A DNA stretch of 5,435 nucleotides from an uncultured Rhizobiaceae group bacterium (GCA_937944075.1 CALDZZ010000138.1:1-5435); one strand, 5' to 3'. Positions 1 to 5,028 are shown, counted from the stretch's first letter. Made by a program: numbers and translations. The notes: generated from the sequence alone by a model not told the origin.

Positions 1-358
1 TGAAAAGAAAACTGACATTGAGTGGCATGGTGAACGTGCCTTGATGGCAAAAAATCAGGTCAAGCTTCTGCTTAATCTGGTTTTGATAGGGATTTCTGCC
101 ATTCCGCGTGGCGGAATTGTAAAGGTTGAAATTGAAGATCCAAACGGCTCTCCTTCTTTCAAGGTCACTTCAAGTGGCGTCAAGGGGCGTGTGCCACCTG
201 CATTTCTTAACTTGTTGAATGGGACTTTTGAAGAAGACCTTGATGCACACGCCATTCAGCCTGTTTATACCCTGCAGCTTGCAGAAGCTTCGAAAATGGA
301 CGTGACTGCAAGGCTTGAAGGCGAAGATGTGGTTTTCAGTGCGCAGTTGGCAGGTTAA
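1..358 (+). CDS. chpT: ChpT histidine phosphotransferase, C-terminal part (5' end outside window)
   Basis: This is the last 118 codons of ChpT. The frame is open from base 2 through the left edge and ends at TAA 356-358, so the TTG/ATG at 41-46 are internal codons. ChpT is a cytoplasmic dimeric phosphotransferase that passes phosphate from the hybrid kinase CckA to CtrA and CpdR. The dimerisation helices and phospho-histidine lie upstream, outside the window. What is visible is the degenerate ATPase-like C-terminal domain. It contains the helix segment QVKLLLNLVLIGISAIPRGG, a typical ChpT signature (Leu-rich helix, then PRGG), followed by alternating beta strands to the end. The C-terminal domain is thought to help dock the receiver partners. 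A receiver gene follows 134 bp downstream and ctrA is convergent, which supports the identification. Recognition rests on the signature and context, not on an alignment. Confidence 0.85.
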   Translation, partial: EKKTDIEWHGERALMAKNQVKLLLNLVLIGISAIPRGGIVKVEIEDPNGSPSFKVTSSGVKGRVPPAFLNLLNGTFEEDLDAHAIQPVYTLQLAEASKMDVTARLEGEDVVFSAQLAG

Positions 359-425
359 CCTTTTGATAACCATAGTATCACTGTTTTCAATGAATTTCGA
401 CTAATATGCTGCTGAATGCGTGAAA

Positions 426-440
426 TTAGTTTCTTTTTAA
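426..440 (+). promoter_or_regulatory. Candidate CtrA-binding box TTAG-N7-TTAA upstream of the receiver gene
   Basis: TTAG (426-429) and TTAA (437-440) are separated by exactly 7 bases. This is one base off the classic CtrA box TTAA-N7-TTAA. It ends 52 bp before the ATG at 493, a plausible promoter position, and implies that the receiver gene is not only read through from chpT. A near-identical arrangement precedes sciP. A weaker partial match, TTAA-N7-ATAA, overlaps the chpT stop at 355-369. Short AT-rich motifs can arise by chance, so this is a prediction. Confidence 0.5.
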
Positions 441-492
441 ACTTAGCTGGCTAGCCTTGCCTGAACGTACTTAGAGTATTTTGGAGCAAGGA

Positions 493-885
493 ATGAAAAT
501 TTTTCTGATTGTGGACGATTCACCTGTTATTCGTAAGGTCGCGAACCGAATTCTTACTGATATGGGGTTTGTGGTCGTTGAGGCTTCGGATGGCTCGGAA
601 GCATTGGAAAAATCCCGTTATAACATGCCGGACGTAATTCTGGTTGATTGGGATACGCCTGGAATGACTGGCCTTGAGTTCCTTCAAGCGTTCAAGGGTC
701 TGGAAAATTCTGCCAATACAAGAATTCTATATTGCACCAGTGAAATCATGGTTTCGGAAATGACCAAGGCAAAGCGCGCTGGCGCAAATGCTTTCATGAT
801 GAAGCCCTTCAACAGGTCCATCTTGCAGACGAAGTTGAAAGAAGCGAATATTGAAGTCACGAAGGTCGATACTGAGGCGGCATAG
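493..885 (+). CDS. Stand-alone CheY-type receiver-domain response regulator
   Basis: The product is 130 residues and consists of a single receiver domain (about 1-118) plus a short tail, with no output domain. The phosphorylation-site residues are all present: acidic pair D8-D9, phospho-acceptor D52 in the CheY-like context VDWDTP, T82 in ILYCTSE, and K104 in MMKPF, with an aromatic F101 at the switch position. It is therefore expected to be a phosphorylatable cytoplasmic adaptor that signals by protein contact. ATG 493 is preferred over the in-frame TTG 481 because GGAG (483-486) and AAGGA sit directly before it and the domain begins at MKIFLIVDDS. It lies immediately downstream of chpT and upstream of convergent ctrA, which suggests a partner in the same phosphorelay, though it could also be a chemotaxis CheY. 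It is not obviously DivK or CpdR by sequence. The protein ends in Ala-Ala (TEAA), a type of end that ClpXP can recognise. Confidence 0.88.
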   Translation: MKIFLIVDDSPVIRKVANRILTDMGFVVVEASDGSEALEKSRYNMPDVILVDWDTPGMTGLEFLQAFKGLENSANTRILYCTSEIMVSEMTKAKRAGANAFMMKPFNRSILQTKLKEANIEVTKVDTEAA

Positions 886-938
886 AAAGCTGTTTCAAGT
901 TTTCTGCTGCTGATCTTTTATAAAGAAACCGACATAAC

Positions 939-971
939 AAAAAACCCGCTGAAATCATCAGCGGGTTTTTT
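939..971. terminator. Bidirectional intrinsic terminator between the receiver gene and ctrA
   Basis: A perfect 14-bp stem pairs 939-952 with 958-971 around a 5-base loop (953-957). Its core is ACCCGCTGA/TCAGCGGGT, extended by an A run on the left and a T run on the right. Read from either strand, the GC stem is followed by a U tract. It lies 53 bp after the receiver stop and 24 bp before the ctrA stop, so it should end transcription from both convergent genes. Confidence 0.93.
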
Positions 972-995
972 CGTTTGTGTCATTTATGAGATAGC

Positions 996-1697
996 TTATG
1001 CAGTCTCAAGCAATTCTGCACCGTCTGGTTCACGCAGTACATAACCACGACCCCAAACCGTTTCGATGTAATTCAGTCCATCTGCTGCTGCGGCAAGTTT
1101 TTTGCGTAATTTACAGATGAACACGTCGATAATTTTCAATTCCGGCTCATCCATACCGCCATATAGATGGTTCAGGAACATTTCTTTTGTTAGTGTTGTG
1201 CCCTTGCGCAGTGAAAGAAGCTCCAACATCTGATATTCCTTGCCAGTCAAATGTACACGTTGTCCGGATACTTCAACTGTTTTTGCGTCAAGGTTTACAA
1301 CCAGGTCGCCAGTTGTAATGACAGATTGTGCGTGACCTTTTGAGCGACGAACAATTGCATGAATGCGTGCAACCAACTCATCCTTGTGGAATGGCTTGGT
1401 CATGTAGTCATCAGCACCAAAACCAAGGCCGCGAACCTTGTCTTCAATACCTGCCAGGCCTGACAGAATAAGAATTGGTGTTTTAATCTTTGAAAGTCTG
1501 AGGGTTCTCAAAACTTCGTAACCGGACATGTCCGGAAGGTTCAAATCCAGCAGAATGATATCGTAATCGTATAGTTTACCAAGGTCGACACCTTCTTCGC
1601 CCAGATCAGTTGTGTAGACGTTGAAACTTTCTGACTTCAGCATCAATTCGATGCTTTGGGCCGTAGCGCTGTCGTCTTCAATAAGCAATACTCGCAT
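996..1697 (-). CDS. ctrA: CtrA cell-cycle master response regulator
   Basis: The product is 233 residues, about the usual CtrA length. It has an N-terminal receiver domain with D8-D9, phospho-acceptor D51 (LLDLNLPDMSGYEVL), S79 and K101 (TKPF). An OmpR/PhoB-type winged helix follows at about 125-225, with the conserved stretch LTGKEYQMLELLSLRKGTTL, then DVFICKLRKKL and ETVWGRGYVL. This architecture and sequence are characteristic of CtrA, the essential alphaproteobacterial regulator. CtrA binds TTAA-N7-TTAA boxes, controls flagellar, division and methylation genes and, in Caulobacter, blocks the replication origin. ATG 1697 is chosen over the TTG 21 bp upstream because AGGGG precedes it and the receiver strand begins at MRVLLIEDD. 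The C-terminus is Glu-Thr-Ala, whereas Caulobacter CtrA relies on a terminal Ala-Ala for ClpXP proteolysis. ChpT (phosphodonor) and SciP (antagonist) are encoded nearby. Confidence 0.97.
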   Translation of the reverse strand: MRVLLIEDDSATAQSIELMLKSESFNVYTTDLGEEGVDLGKLYDYDIILLDLNLPDMSGYEVLRTLRLSKIKTPILILSGLAGIEDKVRGLGFGADDYMTKPFHKDELVARIHAIVRRSKGHAQSVITTGDLVVNLDAKTVEVSGQRVHLTGKEYQMLELLSLRKGTTLTKEMFLNHLYGGMDEPELKIIDVFICKLRKKLAAAADGLNYIETVWGRGYVLREPDGAELLETA

Positions 1698-1763
1698 CTT
1701 TTTCCCCTTTTGCCTCACAGCAATGACCTGATCTTAGCCGCCTCGTTAGCTGGTGACCCGGTT

Positions 1764-1806
1764 ATGGTTAATAATCAATAACCATATGCTGATACATAAT
1801 GGTTAA
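1764..1806 (-). promoter_or_regulatory. Cluster of CtrA half-sites upstream of ctrA (likely autoregulation)
   Basis: On the ctrA coding strand TTAACCAT occurs exactly twice, as ATGGTTAA at 1764-1771 and 1799-1806 on the + strand. An inverted near copy, ATAACCAT, lies at 1778-1785, so 1764-1770 and 1779-1785 form a 7-bp dyad. TTAACCAT is a known CtrA half-site motif in alphaproteobacteria. The cluster lies roughly 65-110 bp upstream of the ctrA ATG, consistent with autoregulation as in Caulobacter. None of these makes a full TTAA-N7-TTAA box. Confidence 0.55.
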
Positions 1807-1929
1807 CAAATTGTAATTCTTAAGCGCAACCCATAAAAAAGGATTAAAAAAGAGGCCTAAACGCCTAATTTTCAACGGTTTATGCAATTTACCCAAGTTA
1901 ACAAGAAGCTTCAAAAGAGTGAATTTCAC

Positions 1930-1934
1930 GAATC
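1930..1934. promoter_or_regulatory. GANTC (CcrM methylation) site in the ctrA upstream region
   Basis: GAATC is at 1930-1934, about 235 bp upstream of ctrA. A second is at 2112-2116, nearer fliJ. In Caulobacter a GANTC site in the ctrA P1 promoter ties ctrA expression to replication through CcrM methylation. GANTC sites are common by chance and their distance from any promoter here is unknown, so a function is only possible. Confidence 0.3.
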
Positions 1935-2036
1935 ACTGTCTATCTGGCTGAAAAGTTTACTTTTGGTAATGCTTTAGTTTACCGACCTTTAAGAACCTTG
2001 GGCTATAATTAATAAGTCGAGTAAATGAATAGTTAA

Positions 2037-2072
2037 CGTAATCGCAATTTCTCATTAATAATTACGATTACG
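2037..2072. repeat. 8-bp perfect inverted repeat CGTAATCG / CGATTACG
   Basis: CGTAATCG (2037-2044) is the exact reverse complement of CGATTACG (2065-2072), with a 20-bp AT-rich spacer. The centre-to-centre distance is 28 bp, close to three helical turns, so a dimeric or cooperative regulator could bind both arms on one face. It lies about 115-150 bp upstream of fliJ and about 340-375 bp upstream of ctrA. No known regulator is recognised. Confidence 0.5.
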
Positions 2073-2187
2073 ATAGTTTTTCACGAACTTGGTGGTTCGG
2101 TGCGTATTTCCGAATCGGCCATAGGCCATCAGTAACATATAAAGAATGTCCGTTTGATGTTCTTTGCGGTTCACAGGAGTATTGAGT

Positions 2188-2580
2188 ATGAAATCGCGTG
2201 ACAACCTTCTTCGCCTGAAGCATTTTCAGGTAGAAGACAAAACCCGTCAATTGGCACAAATTGACATGATGATTGCCGAGTTTGAAAAAATGCACGGTGA
2301 CCTTCAAGCCCAAATCAATGTTGAAGAAGAAAAAGCCGGTATCACGGATACCACGCATTTTGCTTATCCGACATTTGCAAAGGCAGCACGTTCCCGCCAG
2401 GAGAATCTTGAAGGTTCAATTCGTGACCTGAAAGAAAAACGCATTAATGCAGAAGCTGCATTGGCCGAAGCTGATGAAGATCTGAAAAAAGCGCAAAAGC
2501 TTGAACAACGCGATGGCGGCACCGGCGTTTTGGAAGAAACTGTCGACGAGCTGGCAGAAAGCCGTGCGATGATCGGATAA
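2188..2580 (+). CDS. fliJ: FliJ-like flagellar export protein
   Basis: The product is 130 residues, highly charged, and predicted to be almost entirely alpha-helical coiled coil. An N-terminal helix (about 1-45, MKSRDNLLRLKHFQVEDKTR) is followed by a break around 50-62 and a second long helix (about 65-108) rich in Glu, Lys and Ala. This is the FliJ pattern, slightly shorter than the roughly 147-residue enterobacterial protein. FliJ is the cytoplasmic stalk-like subunit of the flagellar type III export ATPase complex. It contacts FliI and FlhA and helps recycle export chaperones. ATG 2188 is preferred over the in-frame TTG 2164 because AGGAG (2174-2178) precedes it. It is divergent from ctrA, which controls flagellar genes in this class. 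Coiled-coil proteins are easy to mis-assign and fliI is not in the window, so the symbol is likely rather than certain. Confidence 0.75.
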   Translation: MKSRDNLLRLKHFQVEDKTRQLAQIDMMIAEFEKMHGDLQAQINVEEEKAGITDTTHFAYPTFAKAARSRQENLEGSIRDLKEKRINAEAALAEADEDLKKAQKLEQRDGGTGVLEETVDELAESRAMIG

Positions 2581-2623
2581 CAGGAGAGGGGGCGTCCCTT
2601 CTTTTGCCGACTTACTCCTTCCG

Positions 2624-2657
2624 TGTGCCCTTGGGACGAATGTGTTCTCAGGGCACA
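2624..2657 (+). terminator. Strong hairpin after fliJ, possible terminator
   Basis: 2624-2631 (TGTGCCCT) pairs perfectly with 2650-2657 (AGGGCACA). After one mismatch, 2633-2636 pairs with 2645-2648 using G-U pairs, leaving an 8-base loop. The hairpin sits 43 bp after the fliJ stop. No U run follows directly; a run of six T lies about 15 bases on. It may be a weak terminator, an mRNA 3'-end stabiliser or a processing site between fliJ and the pqiA-like gene. Confidence 0.45.
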
Positions 2658-2770
2658 ACCGGACGTTTGAAATTTTTTCTGAATTTTAACTTTGCAAGGT
2701 CATTCGGCTTTGTGGTTTATATCCATCATGTTATTCAGCGGGGCAAGTTACCCGTTTTGAGTTGGATACG

Positions 2771-3208
2771 ATGGACCGTTTCAGACCTCTGATACTTTTG
2801 ATTGCCAGCATCTCATTTGGGTTGGGGATTTCCCTGCCTTTGATGCAGTTTGAAAAACTTTACTTTTTTACCGAAACACCTTCCCTCATTACGATCATTT
2901 CAGGTTTGTGGACTGATGGAGAAATCCTGCTGGCGATTGTTGTGCTCGCCTTTTCAATTCTGTTTCCAATATTGAAATTGTTCACTGCTTTTCAAACCGT
3001 ATTTCTCAAGGAAGAGGCCATGGGGTGGACGGCGGCACTTGCCAAATGGTCAATGATGGATGTGCTTCTGGTTGCGATTGCCGTTTTTGCTGCAAAGACA
3101 AGTGGTCTCGCCAATGCGGTTTCACAGCCAGGGCTTTGGTTCTTTGCAATTTCTGCAATTGCTGTGGCTGTTTCTGTTGCCAAAATCAAGAACGGAAGTA
3201 CGCCTTAA
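2771..3208 (+). CDS. Single-domain PqiA-like (paraquat-inducible protein A) inner-membrane protein
   Basis: The product is 145 residues with four predicted membrane segments at about 6-26, 51-76, 95-110 and 120-137. The two sequence hallmarks of the PqiA domain are present: FPILKL (65-70) near the end of segment 2 and KWSMMDV (92-98) at the start of segment 3. E. coli PqiA carries two such domains in about 417 residues plus Cys pairs. This protein has one domain and no CxxC, a form often annotated as paraquat-inducible protein A. PqiA-type proteins work with MCE-domain proteins (PqiB) in envelope lipid transport, but no MCE gene is in the window, so its role here is unknown. ATG 2771 is chosen over TTG 2762; the purine-rich GTTGGA just upstream may serve as a weak ribosome-binding site. 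A 190-bp gap with a hairpin separates it from fliJ, so co-transcription is uncertain. Confidence 0.8.
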   Translation: MDRFRPLILLIASISFGLGISLPLMQFEKLYFFTETPSLITIISGLWTDGEILLAIVVLAFSILFPILKLFTAFQTVFLKEEAMGWTAALAKWSMMDVLLVAIAVFAAKTSGLANAVSQPGLWFFAISAIAVAVSVAKIKNGSTP

Positions 3209-3234
3209 TTTTTTGATCTTTCAAACAACCAAAA

Positions 3235-3263
3235 GACGGCCTCCAATCAAATGGAGGGCCGTC
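3235..3263. terminator. Hairpin between convergent pqiA-like gene and sciP
   Basis: 3235-3240 (GACGGC) pairs with 3258-3263 and 3241-3245 (CTCCA) pairs with 3252-3256, with one bulged G at 3257 and a 6-base loop. The stem is GC-rich. On the + strand it is followed by CAGTTTATTG, a poor U tract. On the - strand it is followed by four T. The position 26 bp after the pqiA-like stop fits a terminator that may act in both directions. Confidence 0.65.
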
Positions 3264-3306
3264 CAGTTTATTGTGCTCTTTATAATCCCGTGTCTTTTAT
3301 GGCGAC

Positions 3307-3344
3307 CGGTTTTCTGGTTTCAGTTTAATTCTGAAACGCAACCG
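3307..3344. terminator. Hairpin at the 3' end of sciP
   Basis: GTTTCAG (3317-3323) pairs with CTGAAAC (3331-3337) around a 7-base loop. CGGTT (3307-3311) pairs with AACCG (3340-3344) outside an internal loop. It begins 6 bp beyond the sciP stop on the - strand. It lacks a clear U tract on either side, so it may be a 3'-end structure rather than an efficient terminator; the hairpin at 3235-3263 would follow. Confidence 0.35.
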
Positions 3345-3349
3345 TGTTC

Positions 3350-3625
3350 TTAAGCGCGGTATTCTTGAATTCTTGTTGTGCGAAGTCCTGCAAGGCCATG
3401 CTCGTCAATCGAGCTTTGCCAGTTCAGGAATTCTTCCACCGTCAGCGTGTAACGATCACATGCCTCTTCAAGTGACAGGAGCCCGCCGCGTACTGCAGCA
3501 ACGACTTCCGCCTTTCGGCGAATAACCCATCGACGTGTCGAAGTTGGTGGCAAATCAGAAACAGTCAACGGACTTCCATCCGGACCAATTACATATTTTA
3601 CTCGTGGTCTTACCATATCGGTCAT
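3350..3625 (-). CDS. sciP: SciP, small helix-turn-helix inhibitor of CtrA (DUF1153 family)
   Basis: The product is 91 residues from ATG 3625. The highly conserved SciP core is clear: KYVIGPDGSPLT (10-21), LPP (25-27), RRWVIRRKAEVVAAVRGGLL (31-50), then SLEEACDRYTLTVEEF and a C-terminal HGLAGLRTTRI. Residues about 34-73 form the trihelical helix-turn-helix. In Caulobacter, SciP binds CtrA at its target promoters and blocks transcription activation in G1/swarmer cells, and CtrA activates sciP; it has also been reported to bind DNA itself. In-frame alternatives are GTG 3634 (94 residues) and ATG 3616. GTGAG just before ATG 3625 supports that start, but the extra N-terminal residues are not conserved, so the choice is tentative. 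A CtrA-box-like site lies about 60 bp upstream. The gene is convergent with the pqiA-like gene and downstream of the hydratase gene on the same strand. Confidence 0.93.
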   Translation of the reverse strand: MTDMVRPRVKYVIGPDGSPLTVSDLPPTSTRRWVIRRKAEVVAAVRGGLLSLEEACDRYTLTVEEFLNWQSSIDEHGLAGLRTTRIQEYRA

Positions 3626-3683
3626 ACTACTCACTACTCAAAAAAGGACCAATTACTATAAGAGCAAACTTACGCCACTTAGA

Positions 3684-3698
3684 TTAAATTTTGGCTAA
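3684..3698 (-). promoter_or_regulatory. Candidate CtrA-binding box TTAG-N7-TTAA in the sciP promoter
   Basis: Read on the sciP strand the site is TTAG (3698-3695), 7 bases, then TTAA (3687-3684). It ends 58 bp before ATG 3625, or 49 bp before GTG 3634. This is one base off the consensus CtrA box. Its form and orientation match the box upstream of the receiver gene. Known activation of sciP by CtrA in Caulobacter makes this site credible. It lies in the 118-bp gap between sciP and the hydratase stop, so sciP probably has its own promoter. Confidence 0.6.
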
Positions 3699-3743
3699 TG
3701 CAGTGGTTACGATTTGGTAATAAAACTTAACACTTGAAGATGT

Positions 3744-4571
3744 TTATTCTGCCTCTCCAATCATGGCCTGCACACCGTCTGGTGTTGTTGCCCAAACGAT
3801 TGATTTTGCACCCTCTTGCTTGCCATGAACATGAAATGGTCGATGTCCAAACAAAGGTGAGGTAGCGCGGTATTTGAATGCCTTGATGCTTGCGCCTAGA
3901 AGTTCCTGCGCCAGTTCCAGCAGCAGGGTAGCTGTCAGGGGTGCGTGAAAAACAAGCCCCTCATAGCCTTCGACATCGCGGGCATAATCCACATCATAGT
4001 GAATGCGGTGGCCGTTAAATGTGAGTGCTGAATAGCGAAACAGTGTGACCGGGTCTGGCGTCACGGTTCGAGAGACTTGTGCATCGATTGGTGGTTGTGA
4101 CGGGATAGCCTTTGGAGCATCCGGTTTGGGGTCTTCGCGAAAGACAAGGTTTTGTCTTTCTTCTATGAGCAGTGAGGATTCATCCCTTAATTCGTGAAGA
4201 AGGCTGACAATACAAAGACTGCCCGTACTGCCGGATTTTTCTGCAATTTTTTCTACTGTGGATGTTTTGGTAATCGTGCTGCCAATTATCAACGGTGCAA
4301 CAAACCTGATGTCGCCTCCTGCCCACATGCGACGGGGCAGGCCAATGGGGGGCAGAATGGAATTCTCACCCCGTTTTGGATGACCATCACGCCCAAGCTG
4401 CGAATGAGGCCTGGCGTCATTGAACCAGGCCCAGTGCCAGCAGGCGGGCAGAGCTTGCCCCTCTGTCAAAACCGGTTTGTCAAACGTGGCAGACATCAGC
4501 TCGGCCTGGCGTTCATCAATCAACGCCGTTTTGGTCTCGCTCTTGCCAATCCATTCTCGGAGGTTTGTCAT
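3744..4571 (-). CDS. Two-domain MaoC/FAS1-like acyl-CoA hydratase (mesaconyl-C4-CoA hydratase / HTD2-like)
   Basis: The product is 275 residues with a double hot-dog architecture. The N-terminal FAS1-like dehydratase domain (about 20-130) contains PPIGLPRRMWAGGDIRF (74-90). A Pro-rich linker (about 146-162) leads to a C-terminal MaoC-type domain (about 165-270) with ALTFNGHRIHYDVDYA (182-197) and EGYEGLVFHAPLTATLL. This C-terminal motif is typical of the subfamily that includes mesaconyl-C4-CoA and 3-methylfumaryl-CoA hydratases. Such enzymes reversibly hydrate enoyl-CoA thioesters in the cytoplasm. The His of RIHYD (191) sits in the active-site loop; the Asp of the classical hydratase-2 GDxNP motif is replaced, as I recall for this subfamily. 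The exact substrate cannot be told, and no CoA transferase or lyase gene is nearby. ATG 4571 is preferred over TTG 4580, although the ribosome-binding site is weak. It is divergent from the rlpA-like gene, with 97 bp between starts. Confidence 0.8.
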   Translation of the reverse strand: MTNLREWIGKSETKTALIDERQAELMSATFDKPVLTEGQALPACWHWAWFNDARPHSQLGRDGHPKRGENSILPPIGLPRRMWAGGDIRFVAPLIIGSTITKTSTVEKIAEKSGSTGSLCIVSLLHELRDESSLLIEERQNLVFREDPKPDAPKAIPSQPPIDAQVSRTVTPDPVTLFRYSALTFNGHRIHYDVDYARDVEGYEGLVFHAPLTATLLLELAQELLGASIKAFKYRATSPLFGHRPFHVHGKQEGAKSIVWATTPDGVQAMIGEAE

Positions 4572-4621
4572 CTGCTGCAATGCTTCATTTGTTTCATGTT
4601 TTTCATCTCATCTTTATATCG

Positions 4622-4631
4622 CCAATATTGG
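4622..4631. promoter_or_regulatory. Perfect palindrome CCAATATTGG in the hydratase/rlpA-like divergent gap
   Basis: A 10-bp perfect palindrome lies in the 97-bp space between the divergent starts, 38 bp before the rlpA-like ATG and about 51 bp before the hydratase ATG. Its position would let one dimeric regulator affect both genes. No family is recognised, and a palindrome this short can occur by chance. Confidence 0.3.
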
Positions 4632-4668
4632 GTTTCAAACAATCCGGAATTATCGAAGGATTTGTTTC

Positions 4669-5028
4669 ATGCAAAAAATTATCACGGTTTTGTCGCTAGC
4701 TGTTCTCGCGGGCTTTTCGCTGCCAATGGCAGTAAGTCTTGGCGCAAAACAATGTGGTGGTGCGTCCTGGTATAATTTGCCGGGCAATAAAACCGCCTCG
4801 GGCGAACGCATGAACCCCAATGCCATGACCGCAGCACATCGCAAATTACGCTTTGGCACAAAAGTTCGCGTCACCAACAAGCGCAATGGACGCAGTGTGA
4901 TTGTCAGGATTAACGATCGGGGTCCTTTCATCAAGGGGCGCGTGATTGATCTTTCCAAAGCGGCGGCGGGTAAGTTGGGGTATATCAATCGCGGCCATAC
5001 CTCTGTTTGTATTGAGCAGGTTGGGTAG
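4669..5028 (+). CDS. Small secreted RlpA-like double-psi beta-barrel protein (putative septal lytic transglycosylase family)
   Basis: The product is 119 residues. An N-terminal signal peptide (about 1-26; K3, hydrophobic 4-24, likely cleavage after LGA) is followed directly by a double-psi beta-barrel domain: GGASWY (30-35), TASGERMNPNAMTAAHRKL (42-60), GTKVRVTN (63-70), RINDRGPFIKGRVIDLS (80-96). The equivalents of the residues important in Pseudomonas RlpA appear present: E46, H57 and D83. RlpA cleaves naked glycan strands at division septa. This version lacks the C-terminal SPOR domain that targets RlpA to the septum, and it lacks a lipobox, so it is probably free in the periplasm. C29 and C114 could form a disulfide across the barrel. 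ATG 4669 is chosen because GAAGGA (4655-4660) precedes it with ideal spacing and the signal peptide starts there; the frame is open further upstream without support. Enzymatic activity is inferred only. Confidence 0.87.
   Translation: MQKIITVLSLAVLAGFSLPMAVSLGAKQCGGASWYNLPGNKTASGERMNPNAMTAAHRKLRFGTKVRVTNKRNGRSVIVRINDRGPFIKGRVIDLSKAAAGKLGYINRGHTSVCIEQVG

Larger units (their letters stand above)
1698..2187. other. Divergent ctrA-fliJ regulatory region without genes
   Basis: About 490 bp separate the start codons of ctrA and fliJ. I see no coding frame with a ribosome-binding site. The DNA is AT-rich and full of TTAA. It holds CtrA half-sites near ctrA, a partial ATAA-N7-TTAA at 1833-1847, GANTC sites at 1930-1934 and 2112-2116, a small palindrome GTGAATTTCAC at 1919-1929 beside the first GANTC, and a dyad at 2037-2072. 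The length and motif content suggest that several regulated promoters drive ctrA. Confidence 0.7.

Noticed and set aside
355..369. TTAA-N7-ATAA overlapping the chpT stop
   Set aside because: It is only a partial CtrA-box match, formed partly by the stop codon. The better box at 426-440 explains the region.
1840..1866. Possible terminator or attenuator in the ctrA leader (AGGC/GCCT stem followed by a T run on the - strand)
   Set aside because: The stem is only 4 bp, too weak to support a terminator call.
2004..2009. TATAAT as a -10 box for fliJ
   Set aside because: The hexamer is perfect, but no -35 at 16-18 bp fits (TTTACC is 20 bp away) and it would leave a leader of about 170 nt. In AT-rich DNA this is weak evidence.
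2604..2792. Open frame in the fliJ/pqiA-like gap
   Set aside because: It starts inside the hairpin region without a ribosome-binding site, overlaps the pqiA-like start, and its composition does not look like a protein.
3060..3353. 97-residue + frame overlapping the pqiA-like gene and the sciP 3' region
   Set aside because: It is an out-of-frame shadow of the membrane protein gene and continues through the two hairpins. The Cys/Phe/Leu-rich translation is a typical artefact.
4194..4775. 193-residue + frame antisense to the hydratase gene
   Set aside because: It is antisense to a well-supported gene and has a low-complexity Cys/Phe composition. It has no plausible start signal.
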